A DNA stretch of 64,000 nt from Tenebrio molitor (GCF_963966145.1 NC_091047.1:26412001-26476000); one strand, 5' to 3'; positions 11,205 through 21,804 are shown, counted from the stretch's first letter. Program-made: numbers and translations. Notes: a model not told the origin generated them from the sequence alone.

Positions 11205-11629
11205 AATAGTTATTTATGTAACCAGTTAGAAAATGCGTTATTTTGTGTAACGAGTGGAATATTTGCGGGACGAGCGCAGCGAGATCCCGCAAAATCACAC
11301 GAGTTACACAAAATTGCATTTCCTAACGTGTTACATACAAGATTTTTTCTAATTTTGACAAAAAAAAGTTTCTCCAAACGTTAAACGAAGTAATGAATTT
11401 CATTAATAATAAATTATTATTGTGTTAAAATATCAAGTAGGTAAGTAGGCACGGTTATTTTGCTTAAAAACAAAAAATATGACAGTGTCAAATTGATGAT
11501 ACAATAAATTTTTCCTAACCAGTTAGGAAAGATTTTACTTTTCGTAACCAGTTACGAAAAGTGTGACGTTTCCCAACGTCAATTAATTTTGAAAAGTGTC
11601 ACTTTATATGTCAAAATTAGAAAAAACGA
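11205..11629 (+). mobile_element. Hairpin-headed element H6
   Basis: AATAGTTATTTATGTAAC (11205), then a head whose arms pair over ~120 bp (GTGTAACGAG.../...GAGTTACAC, centre GACGAGCGCAGCGAGA). The head ends TACATACAAGATTTTTTC. TAATTTTGACA (11350) recurs inverted as TGTCAAAATTA (11610-11620), followed by GAAAAAACGAT. Two small perfect hairpins near the far end (TTCCTAACCAGTTAGGAAA at ~11516 and a TTCGTAACCAGTTACGAAA core at ~11538) reuse the AACCAGTTA found in this head. Body noncoding. Confidence 0.8.
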
Positions 11630-11988
11630 TTTTCTCTACAAGGAACAACAATTTTGATCACATTAGTTCATTTTCAAAAATAAACCGTATGCTATAATTT
11701 TAATTAATGTCATTCATTACAACTTACAAGTAATAAAAGCAAATCGTCTTTAAAATTATTCTCATGAAATTTATTGCACTTGAAAGTAGAAAAGAAGCCA
11801 AAATATAATAATATTGAATATAAACTATATTGTAATAAATTACGCAAATAGCCTGAAATTAATAATTTAACAAAATATGTTTTGGAAAAATTAATTTCTC
11901 ATATCTGAATGAAAAGTAAACTGAATCTGAAGGAAATCATTGAACATCTGCGGAAAAAAATTAAAAGATAAGAAAATTAACAAATATA

Positions 11989-12974
11989 CAGCGTGTCCCA
12001 GAATTGCAGAGGAATGCACATTTTCAAGAGAATGGATGTATAACACTCACAACTGGCCCTTATGGGCGGATGAAAATCCAAATATTATTGGAGTTAGAGG
12101 TTCTCAAGAAAAATTTAGTACTAATGTGTGGGCTGGAATAATTGATGATCGCTTGGTAATACTAATAACTTTAGTGATTTCACTTTAATCTAAGATTTGT
12201 AATGTTTGTATTTTTAGATAGGACCTTTTCGTCTTCCTCGACGTCTAAATGGTGAAGATTATTCAGATTTTCTTGAAAACAATCTTCCGGAATTATTAGA
12301 AGACATCGATTTAAACTTGAGGAGACAAATATGGTTTCAGCATGACGGTGTCCCTCCCCAAAATTCAAGGTTAACCCAGCAAGTACTGAATACATGGGAT
12401 CCGCATAGCTGGCTCAGTCGAGGAATGGATTTTTTTCTGTGGAATCAATTTATAAAGACTACATACACCGTGAGCCATTGGACACTTTGGAAGAATTGAA
12501 AAACAGACTGCAGGAGTCTATTGCGGCTCTGATATCTGAGATGTTACGAAATGTTCAAAATAACTTGCTGCGACGAGCAACTCTGTGTATGAAGTGGGTG
12601 GAAGGCAGTTTGAACATCTTATGTGAAATTAATTGTTATTAAATACGATGGTTTCTAATAAAGGTTTTTATAGTTTTTTTTTTTGTGATCATGGAATTTC
12701 TTTAAAATAACCATCTATCTATGACATTTAGAAACGTCAGTATTGTCAAAAAAAATCATTCAAAGTTCGTTAACACTTGGATTTAGATTTTTTACATGGC
12801 TCACTTTCAACGACCTTAAGTTCAATTTGAAAAATTGTCTCCTCATTGGTCAATTTTAATAGTCTCTAACTCTTAAACCCTTGAAGCCTGGACATTTTTT
12901 TTTACAAATATGAGTTTCTTTAACGATTCTGTATCTGTCATACAAGGGTATGGCGCCAATTCTGGGACACGCTG
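11989..12974 (+). mobile_element. Tc1/mariner-type element, internally deleted
   Basis: Terminal repeats CAGCGTGTCCCAGAATTG (11989) and CAATTCTGGGACACGCTG (ends 12974) are flanked by TATA on both sides, consistent with TA target duplication. Total length is 986 bp. The transposase remnant inside starts directly after the left repeat, so the 5' half of the gene has been lost. Confidence 0.9.
12005..12640 (+). pseudogene. DDE transposase remnant (Tc1/mariner superfamily)
   Basis: Pieces in two frames reconstruct the C-terminal half of a DDE transposase common in arthropods: 'NWPLWADENPN' and 'FSTNVWAGIIDDRL', then after a short intron-like break 'IGPFRLPRRLNGEDY' and 'RRQIWFQHDGVPPQNS', then 'MDFFLWNQFIK' and a tail. 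The second catalytic Asp (QHDG) is present. The first (usually DEATF) reads EECTF, and the stretch normally holding SPDLTPLD is deleted down to the last MDFFLW. The helix-turn-helix N-terminus is absent. Not functional. Confidence 0.85.
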
Positions 12975-13010
12975 TATAGATAATAATTAAGAGAGAAAAA
13001 CGAAAAGAAA

Positions 13011-13425
13011 ATAGCTATTTTCAATACAAGTGAGCAAAGTACTGCATTTAATCACGAGTACGGAAGTTGGGCGTCTGAGCCGAAGGCGAGGATCCCAACC
13101 GTAATTGCAGTAAGTGTATTTAAATCATCGCTTTCACCTGCTGCCTACCCCTTATTATGCCGAAAATCACTATTTTTTAATGTAAATAAATCAAAATGAC
13201 AAAAACATGACAAGAGTAAAAAATGAGGTTATATTAACGTAAACTGTACATACCTATCATTATCTATCTGCATCACTATTTTTCATAACTGTTAAAATCA
13301 CTGAAACAATAACTTCTACAAAATTAACCCAACAGGGAACTCACGAATACAGTTTTTCACAACAAAACGTGGAAACATTCACTTTGCTCACTAGTGAGAA
13401 AATATTTTTTCCTAACTAGTGATTC
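13011..13425 (+). mobile_element. Hairpin-headed element H7 (less certain)
   Basis: ATAGCTATTTTC (13011) is followed by an imperfect head with GTACGGAAGTTGGG against CCCAACCGTAAT around the centre GAGCCGAAGGCGAG. GAGCAAAGT of the head recurs inverted as ACTTTGCTC at 13379-13390, just before a terminal-like GAAAATATTTTTTCC. It starts ~35 bp after the Tc1-type element. Confidence 0.5.
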
Positions 13426-14329
13426 AATTGCCATCTTTGAACTGAACCACTGAAATTCAATGATCATGGAAAAAATAATTAACTGCAAGAATTTTTCTTT
13501 AAATGATTCTTAAAACAGTCATTGTCTTGTTTATTACTAAAAGATTCAACGTTTTTGAAGAATATTTTTTGCTGTTATACCAATAAAGTGTAGTTTAATT
13601 AATGAAAATAAGCCACGATTAAGCAGTTTTACTAATATATATCTTATAAAACAATAAAATCAAATACCTACTTAGTCCTTTTTATTGATCGTTTTATTTC
13701 TTTGAGTTACTGTTATATGTTTAGCAGGGTATTATTATAATTTAACTAAAGAGTTTATGCGTTTAATGAGAATTAATAAAAAATTTGAAAAATTAATAGA
13801 AAACCCCTTTCGCACATGTAAAATTCAAGTTCTGAGAATAACGTGAAAGATGCTAAAAAGCTGAATTTTTTTCCCTATAAATCATAATTTTTCAGACACT
13901 TTCTGCAGTAACATAGATTTCTCTTTTTATCACTGGCTCTCAGAACAATATTTTACAGATTTGCTGAACTAGAAACGAATATAAAATCACAAACTATGCC
14001 ATAATTCATTCAAAACCATTTAACAAGTGAACAAGTGGGATAACTTGCGACACCTATCTGTTCTACTCTGAAAACTCCTCTCTCGTTAACTGCAAGAAAA
14101 TATTACATTAAACATTTAAACATTAAACACATGAACAATTATTATATTAATCTTGATGTGGCAATATGTCTCGTGATAGATTTTAAATAAAGTAATATCA
14201 AATTAACAAATAGAATATGTGCCATCTGTCTGTCAGTGTTCGAAGGTAAAACATGTATTGATTTCTGTATTTAATTCACGAAACCTAATTTTTGTGTTTC
14301 TTGCTTACAGATTCCTGTAAATTTCTATA
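13426..14329. other. Intergenic, nothing recognised
   Basis: AT-rich, no supported feature. Confidence 0.4.
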
Positions 14330-14337
14330 ATTTTAAT

Positions 14338-14724
14338 CACGACCTGCTGTATAATAACCGGCCTGTTCATTTCATTAAAAAAGCATTGCGAAAATGTTTC
14401 CGAGAAAGAGCCAATTTTTGCCGATGAGGGCGCCACAGTACGGGCGCTTCTGAAGAATAAAAATGCGGAAAAATAGGTTTAGACATGATGTTAGAGTTAA
14501 GATTGAGCACAGTAAGTTCATATTTTCTTTCTAAAACAATACTGAATACAATTGTATTTTCGTGTTTTTGATTTTAAATTCGAATGTCATTTGAACGAGA
14601 AAAACTCTCGGTGACAAAAACTTAAGATGAATAATATCCCCAAAAAGCGCCCGTACACTAGCGCTCTGCGGAGATCACTCAAATTACACTTTTGAACAGG
14701 CCGGTAATAATACAGCAGGTCGTG
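14338..14724. mobile_element. MITE with 8-bp target duplication
   Basis: Ends CACGACCTGCTGTATAATA and TATTACAGCAGGTCGTG-type inverse (imperfect) with ~33 bp of terminal repeat. A second inner inverted pair surrounds GTACGGGCGCTT and AAGCGCCCGTAC. Both sides carry ATTTTAAT (14330-14337 and 14725-14732). The 8-bp duplication fits hAT. 387 bp, noncoding. Confidence 0.82.
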
Positions 14725-14732
14725 ATTTTAAT

Positions 14733-15643
14733 TTTACACGAGTGAAAAATGTAAAAAGATGGAGTTGCATTTATATGAAAAAGTGATATTATAAATTCTA
14801 TTTTTTATTCCAGGAGCAAGAGACTAAAATAACCAAATAGATTATTAGCACAGACAATTAAACTATAATAAGACACTTCAATCCCATATAATAACTATGC
14901 CCATATAATAATGTTGGAATAGCTTCTACGGTGCTGCTCCGCACGCAGTTGGCCAAAACACTCCGTCGTATTTATTCGTAAAATTTCGACTATTACCGTT
15001 GTATTTAAAACAGTCAAAAAATATTTGTCAAATGTGACACTTTTCTGAGAAAAATAAAAATGTACTTTTTAAAGATATAAGACTTTCTGTGAATAAAAAG
15101 GTAGGAATTAGTGCCATTTATTAAATGAAAGTAATTACAATAGCCAACGTTTTCAGTATTGAGAAATTGTCAATAAGAAAACAATAAAGAAAGGAAAAAA
15201 ATAACATTTTCTACTTTTTGGGCAATTTGTGAATCTGCTACGTATTTTATAAAGGTAAAAACTTAAGTGATGAAACTTCTTAATAAAGTTATACTTTCAG
15301 TTTCAATTCAAGACAAAAAGAAACCAAACAATAGTGTGTGCCCCCGGTACCTATTCTTTTAAGGAGCATGACAAGTTAAAATTGAAACTAAAATACACAG
15401 TGGGCCGAAAAAAACGGTACAAATTTTGTTCGTTCATATCTTCCTGAGTTATTAAGTTTTTTAAATGATTAATATACCAGTGAAAAACCCAATATTTATA
15501 GAAAAGATGAAGGCCTCTTGCTGTGCAGAGATAGTCCTAACTCAAAAGTTGTGCGTCATAACATGAAGACATGCAAAAATTCTGGTTTTGAAGATTACCT
15601 ATCTCAACCAGATATGGTTCAATCAATATGCCCTCCATTTTTA
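14733..15643. other. Intergenic, nothing recognised
   Basis: No supported coding frame. Part of 15480-15643 may be the 3' untranslated tail of the minus-strand R4-like LINE that follows. Confidence 0.4.
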
Positions 15644-16285
15644 TTAGCTATCATTTGTAATCGTCTTTGTCCGTCCCCAATTGCAGAAGCTACATATTTG
15701 TCTCTGAGGTACCTGATTCCAGCATTCCGTTAATTGTTCAGGAGCCTTCAGCTCAAGGTATATGATATATTTATTAATTTTTGTATTATATGTCTGTGTT
15801 ATATTGTGTGAATTTGGAACAGCTATATCTAAAAGATATGCTTGCTTTTGTTGTTTATTTAAAATAATAATGTCTGGTCTGTTATGCTGAATGTGAATGT
15901 CGGTTAAAACTGTGCGATCAAAATATAATTTGTAATTGTCATTTTCTAAAGAACTTTCTGGTTTATAAATGTAATGTGGTTGTGTATTCTTTAATAAATT
16001 GAATTTAACAGCTAAATTCATGTGTATAATTTTAGCGAATATATCATGACGTTTTTTATATTCGCTTTGAGCCAAAACGGTGCAAGAAGAAATGATGTGT
16101 TCAATGGTTTCCCCTTCAGTTCCGCAAATCCTACATTTATCGATGATCGATTGTAAACCGCATATGTGTTTTTTATAATTTCTTGTATTTATAACACGAT
16201 CTTGTATTGCAAATATAAAACCCTCAGTCTCAGGATGAATATTTGATTTTTTAAGCCATGCATGAGAAGCTTGAATATTAATTTT
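15644..16285 (-). pseudogene. R4-like LINE C-terminus: zinc knuckle and restriction-like endonuclease
   Basis: From KINIQASHAWLKKSNIHPE onward the frame is open to a stop at 15644. 'FIFAIQDRVINTRNY' is a conserved R4/R2-type block. A CCHC knuckle follows (CRICG...EHIISSC). The PD-(D/E)XK-type endonuclease motif is visible as RPDIIIL, then LLDIAVP 11 residues on. This domain nicks the target in R2/R4-clade LINEs, unlike the AP-endonuclease of the LINE at 34-38 kb. The frame upstream of 16285 belongs to the inserted element. Confidence 0.85.
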
Positions 16286-16364
16286 TTCTACAGCCGTCAA
16301 AAAAACGTGACATTTTTTCATTGCTATCAAGTTGCAAACGACACTGTTTTTTAACATGATTAAA

Positions 16365-16668
16365 AAAAATTTTTTTGTTCGACACTGTCAGAATTTGAGA
16401 ATTTTCTCCTGTGTGAACGGATTTTGATGAATTTGACAACTTGTTAAAACGAAACGTCAAGCTAATTTTAAAGATTTTAAGCGATTTGGAGCTTTTGGGG
16501 GGGCTCGTCGAACAAAAAAAACGTTGTATTCAACTCGTTCTTGTGTAATTTGCGCTTTTTTGACACTCCTAGAGCTTTAAAACTCTCGTTTCACTCGAGT
16601 TTTAAACTGGCCCACTCATGCCAAAAAAAGCCCAAATTACACACGAACTCGTTAAATAAATAACTATT
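16365..16668 (-). mobile_element. Hairpin-headed element H9, nested in H8
   Basis: AATAGTTATTTATTTAACGAG (16668 leftward), head pairing GTGTGTAATTTGGGC with GCGCAAATTACACAAG around AACTCGAGTGAAACGAG. The head is followed by GAATACAACGTTTTTTTTG and then TTCGACGAGCC; TTTTTTTGTTCGAC recurs inverted at 16367-16380. Its flank (TTTTTTAACAGTGAAAA, 16668-16715) is tandemly duplicated. Confidence 0.7.
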
Positions 16669-16814
16669 TTTTAACAGTGAAAAAAAAATTTTTTTAACAG
16701 TGAAAAAAAATTTATGTTTTCTTCAATTAATTTTATTCAAACAGAATTACAGGCTATAGAACAAAACAAAGAGAACTATGGGTATAACTACAAATTGTTA
16801 CAATCACTCAAACA

Positions 16815-16994
16815 TCACTTATTATTGAAATAAATATTAATTGTGCATTTGGAGCCACTATTTCCTTCATTAATTCCAGAGGACTTCATTACAAATGATT
16901 CGTTCTTCTCACAGATGTTTTCGCACACTTCTTCGCACTCCTTTTTCACTTCCTCAGAAGTGCAAACCTGATTGTCTGAAATTTCGACAGCCAT
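16815..16994 (-). pseudogene. Probable C-terminal tail of the H8 recombinase
   Basis: An open frame ending CTINIYFNNK before TGA, on the recombinase strand and immediately downstream of its box-I part. The ~130 residues expected between box I and the tail (box II H-x-x-R and the catalytic Tyr) are absent, so the gene seems internally deleted. Linking this frame to the same gene is an inference from position and its end. Confidence 0.4.
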
Positions 16995-17034
16995 GTTCTG
17001 TTGATGGGAAGTGGAGGGTTGACAGTTTGAAATT

Positions 17035-17590
17035 TTATTTTGAAATTTTATCTTCTATGTCATCGATTGTCAATTTTACTAACTCTTCTCGACGACAAGC
17101 GCCACTTATGCCCAAAATGAGCACAACCTGTATCGAATCATTATTATTAACTTTGTTTATCTATAATATGATGTGTATATTCATTACCTTCTTCAATAAC
17201 TTTTTTTCATCGGCAGCTTCTTCTATAAATTTACTAATATCTTCTTGTGTTCAAATTTTTGATTTTTTCCCTCGATAACCAACTGATTTGTTTTTGAGAT
17301 AGGGCACATTGGTGGGAACTTTTCGGACATCGATGTTTTCCTTTACATTTAACATTGCTTTCAGCACGGAGAAGGTAGACCATTGTGTCGGTGGTTTTAG
17401 CTTTGCTGACTTTTCATCCAAATAAGCCAAAAGCACTTTCTCCGATATTCTTACTACATTTTTTGTCGTACACCATTCCCGAAATTGAATGTACGCTCTC
17501 TCATTTTGGATTTACGATTTTCCAGGTATTATGGTTGCAATTGCAGCATTTGCTCGCTCCGTTACTTCAGGCGGAGTATCGCTTTCCCTG
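17035..17590 (-). pseudogene. Tyrosine recombinase, box-I part (Crypton-like)
   Basis: From ~17590 leftward the frame reads SDTPPEVTERANAAIATIIP, one stop, then RAYIQFREWCTTKNV, LLAYLDEKSAKLKPPTQWS, FSVLKAMLNVKENIDV, SVGYRGKKSKI, a stop, and TQEDISKFIEEAADEKKLL. A 60-bp intron (17128-17187, GTAATG...ATACAG) separates it from GISGACRREELVKLTIDDI. The last block holds the first catalytic Arg of tyrosine recombinases. A SAM-like core-binding domain followed by this motif is the layout of Crypton-type transposases. Two in-frame stops and loss of box II and Tyr make it a pseudogene. Family naming is from memory of related arthropod proteins. Confidence 0.75.
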
Positions 17591-17989
17591 TCATAGACAC
17601 ACTACGTTCTAAAAAATTATAAAATACGTGTAATTATAACGAAATTATAGGTAAATTCGTAATTCTTACCGAAGCAAATGTCAGATTTTTTCATAATAAC
17701 AAAAAAACAGTTGCGCGTTCCCTATGTTACAAAATGTTTTCATGATAACTTTATATTTTGATGTTATTTCTGAATTATAATAATTTTATTTTCATAAATC
17801 TAGTTCTTTTTTTGACTGCTGTAGAAAAAATTTTTGTATTTCGTGCGCAATTCCTGTTTTAATGGCGCTTTCGAATGTCTTTTTTGTCTCGACCTGCGGT
17901 CTCGACAAAAAATTTGACATTCTCAAGCGCCATTAAAAAACACTCATTTTGCGCACTTAATACAAAAATAACTATTCTGGCTGTTCTAG

Positions 17990-19773
17990 CTGATTAAAAT
18001 ATCTCCCATGTAAAGACTTTTGTTTTATATTTGCTATAGTGTCAGGTATATTTGGCTCAACAATATCTGAAATTATATTATCACTTAAATTTAAAGGTGT
18101 GTAACCTTTATCCGCTGAAACCAAAGCATTAAAAAAAGTGTTATCACGAGCTCTATTGAGAAAATAATTTTTTAGTGAAGCAATTTGATTATGTTGTAGA
18201 ATTTCTAGATTTGGAAAACCCCTACCACCATTTTCGCGTGGTAAATTAAATCTTTCAATAGCAGATTTGGGGTGATGTTTACAAAATTTTGTAAAGAGAA
18301 CTCTAGTTTGAATATTTATACATATTATGTAAATTAGTTTTGGACCATTTTATAACACCAAAAGAATAGGTCAACAATGGAACAGCATATGTATTAACAG
18401 CTTTAATTAAATTATTACCGTTTAATTTTGATTTTAAAATAGATTTAATTCTTAAATAAAATTGTTTTTCTAAATTTTCTTTTATAATTGAATGTTGAAT
18501 ATGATTTGATTGATTAATATCTAAATATTTATAAAATTCTCCTTTATTTAAATTTTTAATGATTTCTCCTTCTTTAGTTATATATTCTAAATGTTCGTAA
18601 TGACCGCGACATATTGATTGCGTTTTACACTTATCAATACCAAAACTCATGCCAATATCATTTGAGAAATTTTCAGTTATTGTTAGTAAAGATAAAATGT
18701 GATTCTTTTTAGATGCATAAAGTTTTATGTCATCCATATAAAGAAGGTGATTTAATTTGGATAGTGTGGTATTATTAACTCTAATATTGAAACCATATCC
18801 AGTGCTATTTAATAGATTTATCAAAGGATTAATGGCTAGACAAAACCATAAAGGACTTAAAGAATCTCCTTGATAAATTCCCCGTTTAATTTGAATAGGC
18901 TCGGATTTTAATTTAGTATTGTATATTGATAAATTTAAAGTAGTTTTCCAAAATGTCATAATATGGGATAAAAAGTTAATCAAATTCAAATTAATTTTAT
19001 AAATTTTAAGAATTTTAATTAACCATGAATGTGGTACTAAATCATAGGCCTTTTTGTAGTCTATGAATGCGGTACAAATATTTCTATTATTTTTTCTAGC
19101 TTGTTCCATTATTACCGTATCTATTATGAGTTGTTCTTTACAACCAAAACACTCCTTAACACAACCTTTTTGTTCTTCATTAAGTATATTTAATTTTTGA
19201 CAATGGTCGTAAATTATTACTTTAATGCAAGATGTCATAATTTTATAAATTGTAGGCAGACATGTGATTGGCCTATATTTTGATGGATTTTTAGTATCGG
19301 AATCTTTTGGTTTCAGATATATTATACCATGGGCCAAAAACTCTGGAAATGTGTTAGGTTCCCTAATAAATCCGTTAAAGTGATCAAGTAAGCATTTATG
19401 AATACAAGTAAATTTTTTTAACCAAAAGTTATGAATTTGGTCACCTCCAGGGAATTTCCAATTATGTGAACTATTAATATTTTTAACTAAAATTTCAAGG
19501 CTAATTTGAATATGATGTGGATTATTAATCTGGTATCTCATTTTCTAAATTAGGAATCCATTCTGCCTGATTATTAAATTGAACTTCATTTGACCATATG
19601 TTTGACCAGAATTCTTTAATTTCATTTATATTTGGTAGACCATTATTATTTTGAGTTTTATTATCTGCTAAATTTTTGTAAAACAACTTCTCATTATTTC
19701 TAAATAGTTTATTTTCAAATTTCCGTTGTTTATTATTTTTATATCTTTTTAATCGTTTAGAATAAATATTCAA
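17990..19773 (-). pseudogene. R4-like LINE reverse transcriptase
   Basis: Two frames (19773-19525 and 19541-18303) and a third below 18300 make one protein with frameshifts at the joints. Visible blocks: SKYRPITCLPTIYK, then FIDYKKAYDLVPHSWL (catalytic Asp), RGIYQGDSLSPLWFCLAINP, and HLLYMDDIKLYASKKN (the Y-M-D-D form usual for this clade). Below 18300 come FCKHHPKSAIERFNLP and RENGGRGFPNLEILQ, then SLHGRYFNQLEQPE, where H8 interrupts. The blocks identify the R4/Dong group with good confidence. At least two frameshifts. Confidence 0.88.
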
Positions 19774-19934
19774 TTTTTGTAATAAAGTGTCTCTAATTTC
19801 TATTAATGTTTCATTATATTCGTTATATTTTAAACAATGTATTCTGTTTTTATTTAAAATCGATTTAATACAGTTATTTAGATGATTAGAATTTATACAT
19901 TTAAATATTGAGTTATTCTACGTAAATCTCGTCT

Positions 19935-19974
19935 GATATTGTTAATGCGTTTAAATAAACGCATTAACAATATC
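19935..19974. repeat. Perfect 40-bp palindrome inside the R4-like element
   Basis: GATATTGTTAATGCGTTTA pairs exactly with TAAACGCATTAACAATATC across a 2-bp centre. It sits between the R4 blocks ELPKWER and RINNIRRDLRRI and disturbs the frame there, followed by a (TCTTCG)n-like run. A local inverted duplication is likely. Confidence 0.85.
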
Positions 19975-20084
19975 TTCGTCTTCGTCTTCGTTCCCATTTT
20001 GGTAATTCTTTGGCTTTTATATTATTTGTCTGGTCAATTTCTTTTGAACCATTTAATCTGATAATTGTTAAAGCTCCACTATAC

Positions 20085-20653
20085 AGGATGTTTTCGAAGT
20101 TGAGGTGTTCCTTTTAACATGTGATAGTATGCGTTGTTCTAAAGAATTTTAGCCAAAATCACCTTAGTAAAATGTGTACGGCAATGAAGATACAATAAGT
20201 TAATTTTTTTGAAATTTTTGAAACCGGTCCTGCTCAAATTTGCGCTGATTTGTTAAAAAAAAATCAAATGAGCATGGACGTTAATCAAAACTACTGTCAG
20301 AGTTGTCATCTAATTAGTTGAAATGGCTTTATTATTAGGAAAATAATGAGCTCACAGATATGTTGCAAATGCATGGGCAATGTTATCACGTTATCAGAAT
20401 GCATCTGCAGCGTCCAGAGAGTATTGCAAAGCGATTTCCGGAAAGACACCATTCTGGGCCAGGTTAGTTATTAATCTAGTACAGCGGAGAAATGGACAGG
20501 ACCGGACTTAAAATTTTAGAAAACAATAAAAATATACAATCGATTATCTCCGTTAATACAAACATTTTACTAAGAAGATTTAGGCTAAAATTTTTAAGAA
20601 TAATGTGTAGTACCTCGTGTTACAAGGAACGCGTCAACTTCAAGAACACCGTG
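20085..20653. mobile_element. Tc1/mariner-type element, deleted, inserted in R4-like LINE
   Basis: Ends CAGGATGTTTTCGAAGTTGA and the inverse of CACGGTGTTCTTGAAGTTGA, with similarity for ~45 bp and TA on both sides. A plus-strand remnant at ~20322-20462 includes ENNELTDMLQMHGQCYHV and AKRFPERHHSG, the helix-turn-helix start typical of the same transposase family as at 12 kb. Without the insert the LINE frame rejoins as IIY|SGAL. Confidence 0.82.
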
Positions 20654-20888
20654 TATATGATACTGTGTAATTTTCTAAAACTTGTCGTGTTATTTACAAA
20701 TTTAGGTAAAATGAATTGATTTAAAATTTCAATCATTGCAAAGAATTTTTTGGAGCTTTGTTGTTTAGGTAATAGTGGTCTATTAAATGGTTCTATATGT
20801 TCAAATTCGTTCAGAGTTCTATTAAATTCATCTTCAATTTGTTCTTTAAAATTTTGATGGGAGTAAAAATTTTGATTAATAACATGTA

Positions 20889-21162
20889 TTGGGTGATTCA
20901 AAATGATTGTGGCCAAGTATGGCAACTATGTAGGAAAATTTATGTGGCAACTGTGTGGATGAGGTAGAGTTGTCATTTGTATGACATTTCATAAGCGCGC
21001 ATTTGATTTTTTTGATATCATTACACATTGATTTGACAGTTTTCAAAATTGCGCGACTATGAACTGTCAAAGAAATATCACCTCTACCCTAGCCACACAG
21101 TTGCCACATAAATTTTCCTACACAGTTGCCATACTTGGCCACAATCATTTTGAATCACCCAA
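20889..21162. mobile_element. Foldback MITE inserted in R4-like LINE
   Basis: Arms of ~75 bp start TTGGGTGATTCAAAATGATTG, with internal GTTGCCATA/GTTGCCACA subrepeats. The flanks are TA on both sides. Removing the insert restores the LINE reading NDI|HVIN. No coding capacity; the overlapping open frames are arm sequence. Confidence 0.88.
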
Positions 21163-21672
21163 TATATCATTATAACTCAAGTCTAAATTATTTATATCGT
21201 TTTGTATCGTGTTGTTTGGTGTTGAATTACTTTGATAACAGAAAGAGTCATTATGATTTGGTAAAGTTTGTAAACTTTGCGGTTCAACAGAATTTTCAAC
21301 TAAATTATTAGAAACTTCATTATTGTCAGAATAATTAATTGACAATTCTAACTTTACATCATTTTTGATCTTTTCTAAAATTGCCGAAGGGATATAGTTT
21401 TTCTTCATAATGGCTCTCCTCTGGTCAGCTAAATTTTGAATAGTAACAGGAAACTGGGGGTACTTACTTTGGAACGCTTTAAATAAATCAAGCCTGTAAG
21501 TACTCACAACATCCTGTAGTTTCGTGATCCGAAAATATTCCCGTATAATGAAAATATTCATTTCCATAGTCCATTTTTTGCGTTTTCTAACTTCTGTAGC
21601 ACCATTGGATTGCAGTGAAGCACTTGCAACAACATTTGGCGCGTTTTTATTAGAGAGCGAATTTATTGACAT
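21163..21672 (-). pseudogene. R4-like LINE N-terminus with Myb/SANT-like domain
   Basis: Frame starting at 21672. Residues ~30-95 (RKRKKWTMEMNIFIIREY, then LADQRRAIMKKNYIP) fit the Myb/SANT-like DNA-binding region found at the start of R4-type LINE proteins; basic and aromatic spacing agree. The frame ends where the MITE at 20889-21162 intrudes and resumes beyond it as HVINQNFYSHQNFKE at ~20888. The assignment to this element rests on orientation, order and frame continuity. Confidence 0.65.
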
Positions 21673-21804
21673 TTAGACAGTTGTCACGGCACTCTTATAT
21701 TATATGAATATTACATTAAATAACATTACATTAATTTTTTTCACTATTTTATAAAAAAAAAAAAACGATCCTTACACTTCTAAATAATTTTTCTTAAGAA
21801 TTAA

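Larger units (their letters stand above)
16289..17974 (-). mobile_element. Hairpin-headed element H8 with tyrosine recombinase gene
   Basis: On the minus strand it starts TAGTTATTTTTGTATTAAG (17974). The head (17836-17974) pairs GTGCGCAA.../...TTGCGCAC and AATGGCGC.../...GCGCCATT around GACCTGCGGTC. After TACAAAAATTTTTTC comes TACAGCAGTCAAAAA (17811-17825), recurring inverted as TTTTTGACGGCTGTA (16289-16303). It is flanked by TTC on both sides (16286-16288, 17975-17977), and skipping it rejoins the R4-like reading frame, which fixes its boundaries. The body carries the most complete recombinase remnant of the window and a second, nested hairpin element. Confidence 0.82.
15644..21672 (-). mobile_element. 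R4/Dong-like non-LTR retrotransposon, split by later insertions
   Basis: Read from 21672 leftward, the pieces occur in the order expected of one R4-type protein: Myb-like N-terminus, a linker with 'FRKLHSIIY', 'SGALTIIRLNGSKE', reverse transcriptase, zinc knuckle and restriction-like endonuclease. Three inserts interrupt it: 20889-21162, 20085-20653 and 16289-17974. At each, the protein frame continues across the insert once one target copy is discounted (junctions NDI|HVIN, IIY|SGAL, QPE|KINIQ). Without the inserts the coding part is ~3.5 kb. Several frameshifts elsewhere mean it is dead. Confidence 0.88.

Noticed and set aside
16895..17278. 127-codon plus-strand frame
   Set aside because: It is the antisense of the tyrosine recombinase remnant, whose minus-strand frame carries conserved motifs and a splice site.
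20876..21070. Minus-strand 64-codon frame
   Set aside because: It lies in the arms of the foldback MITE inserted in the LINE.
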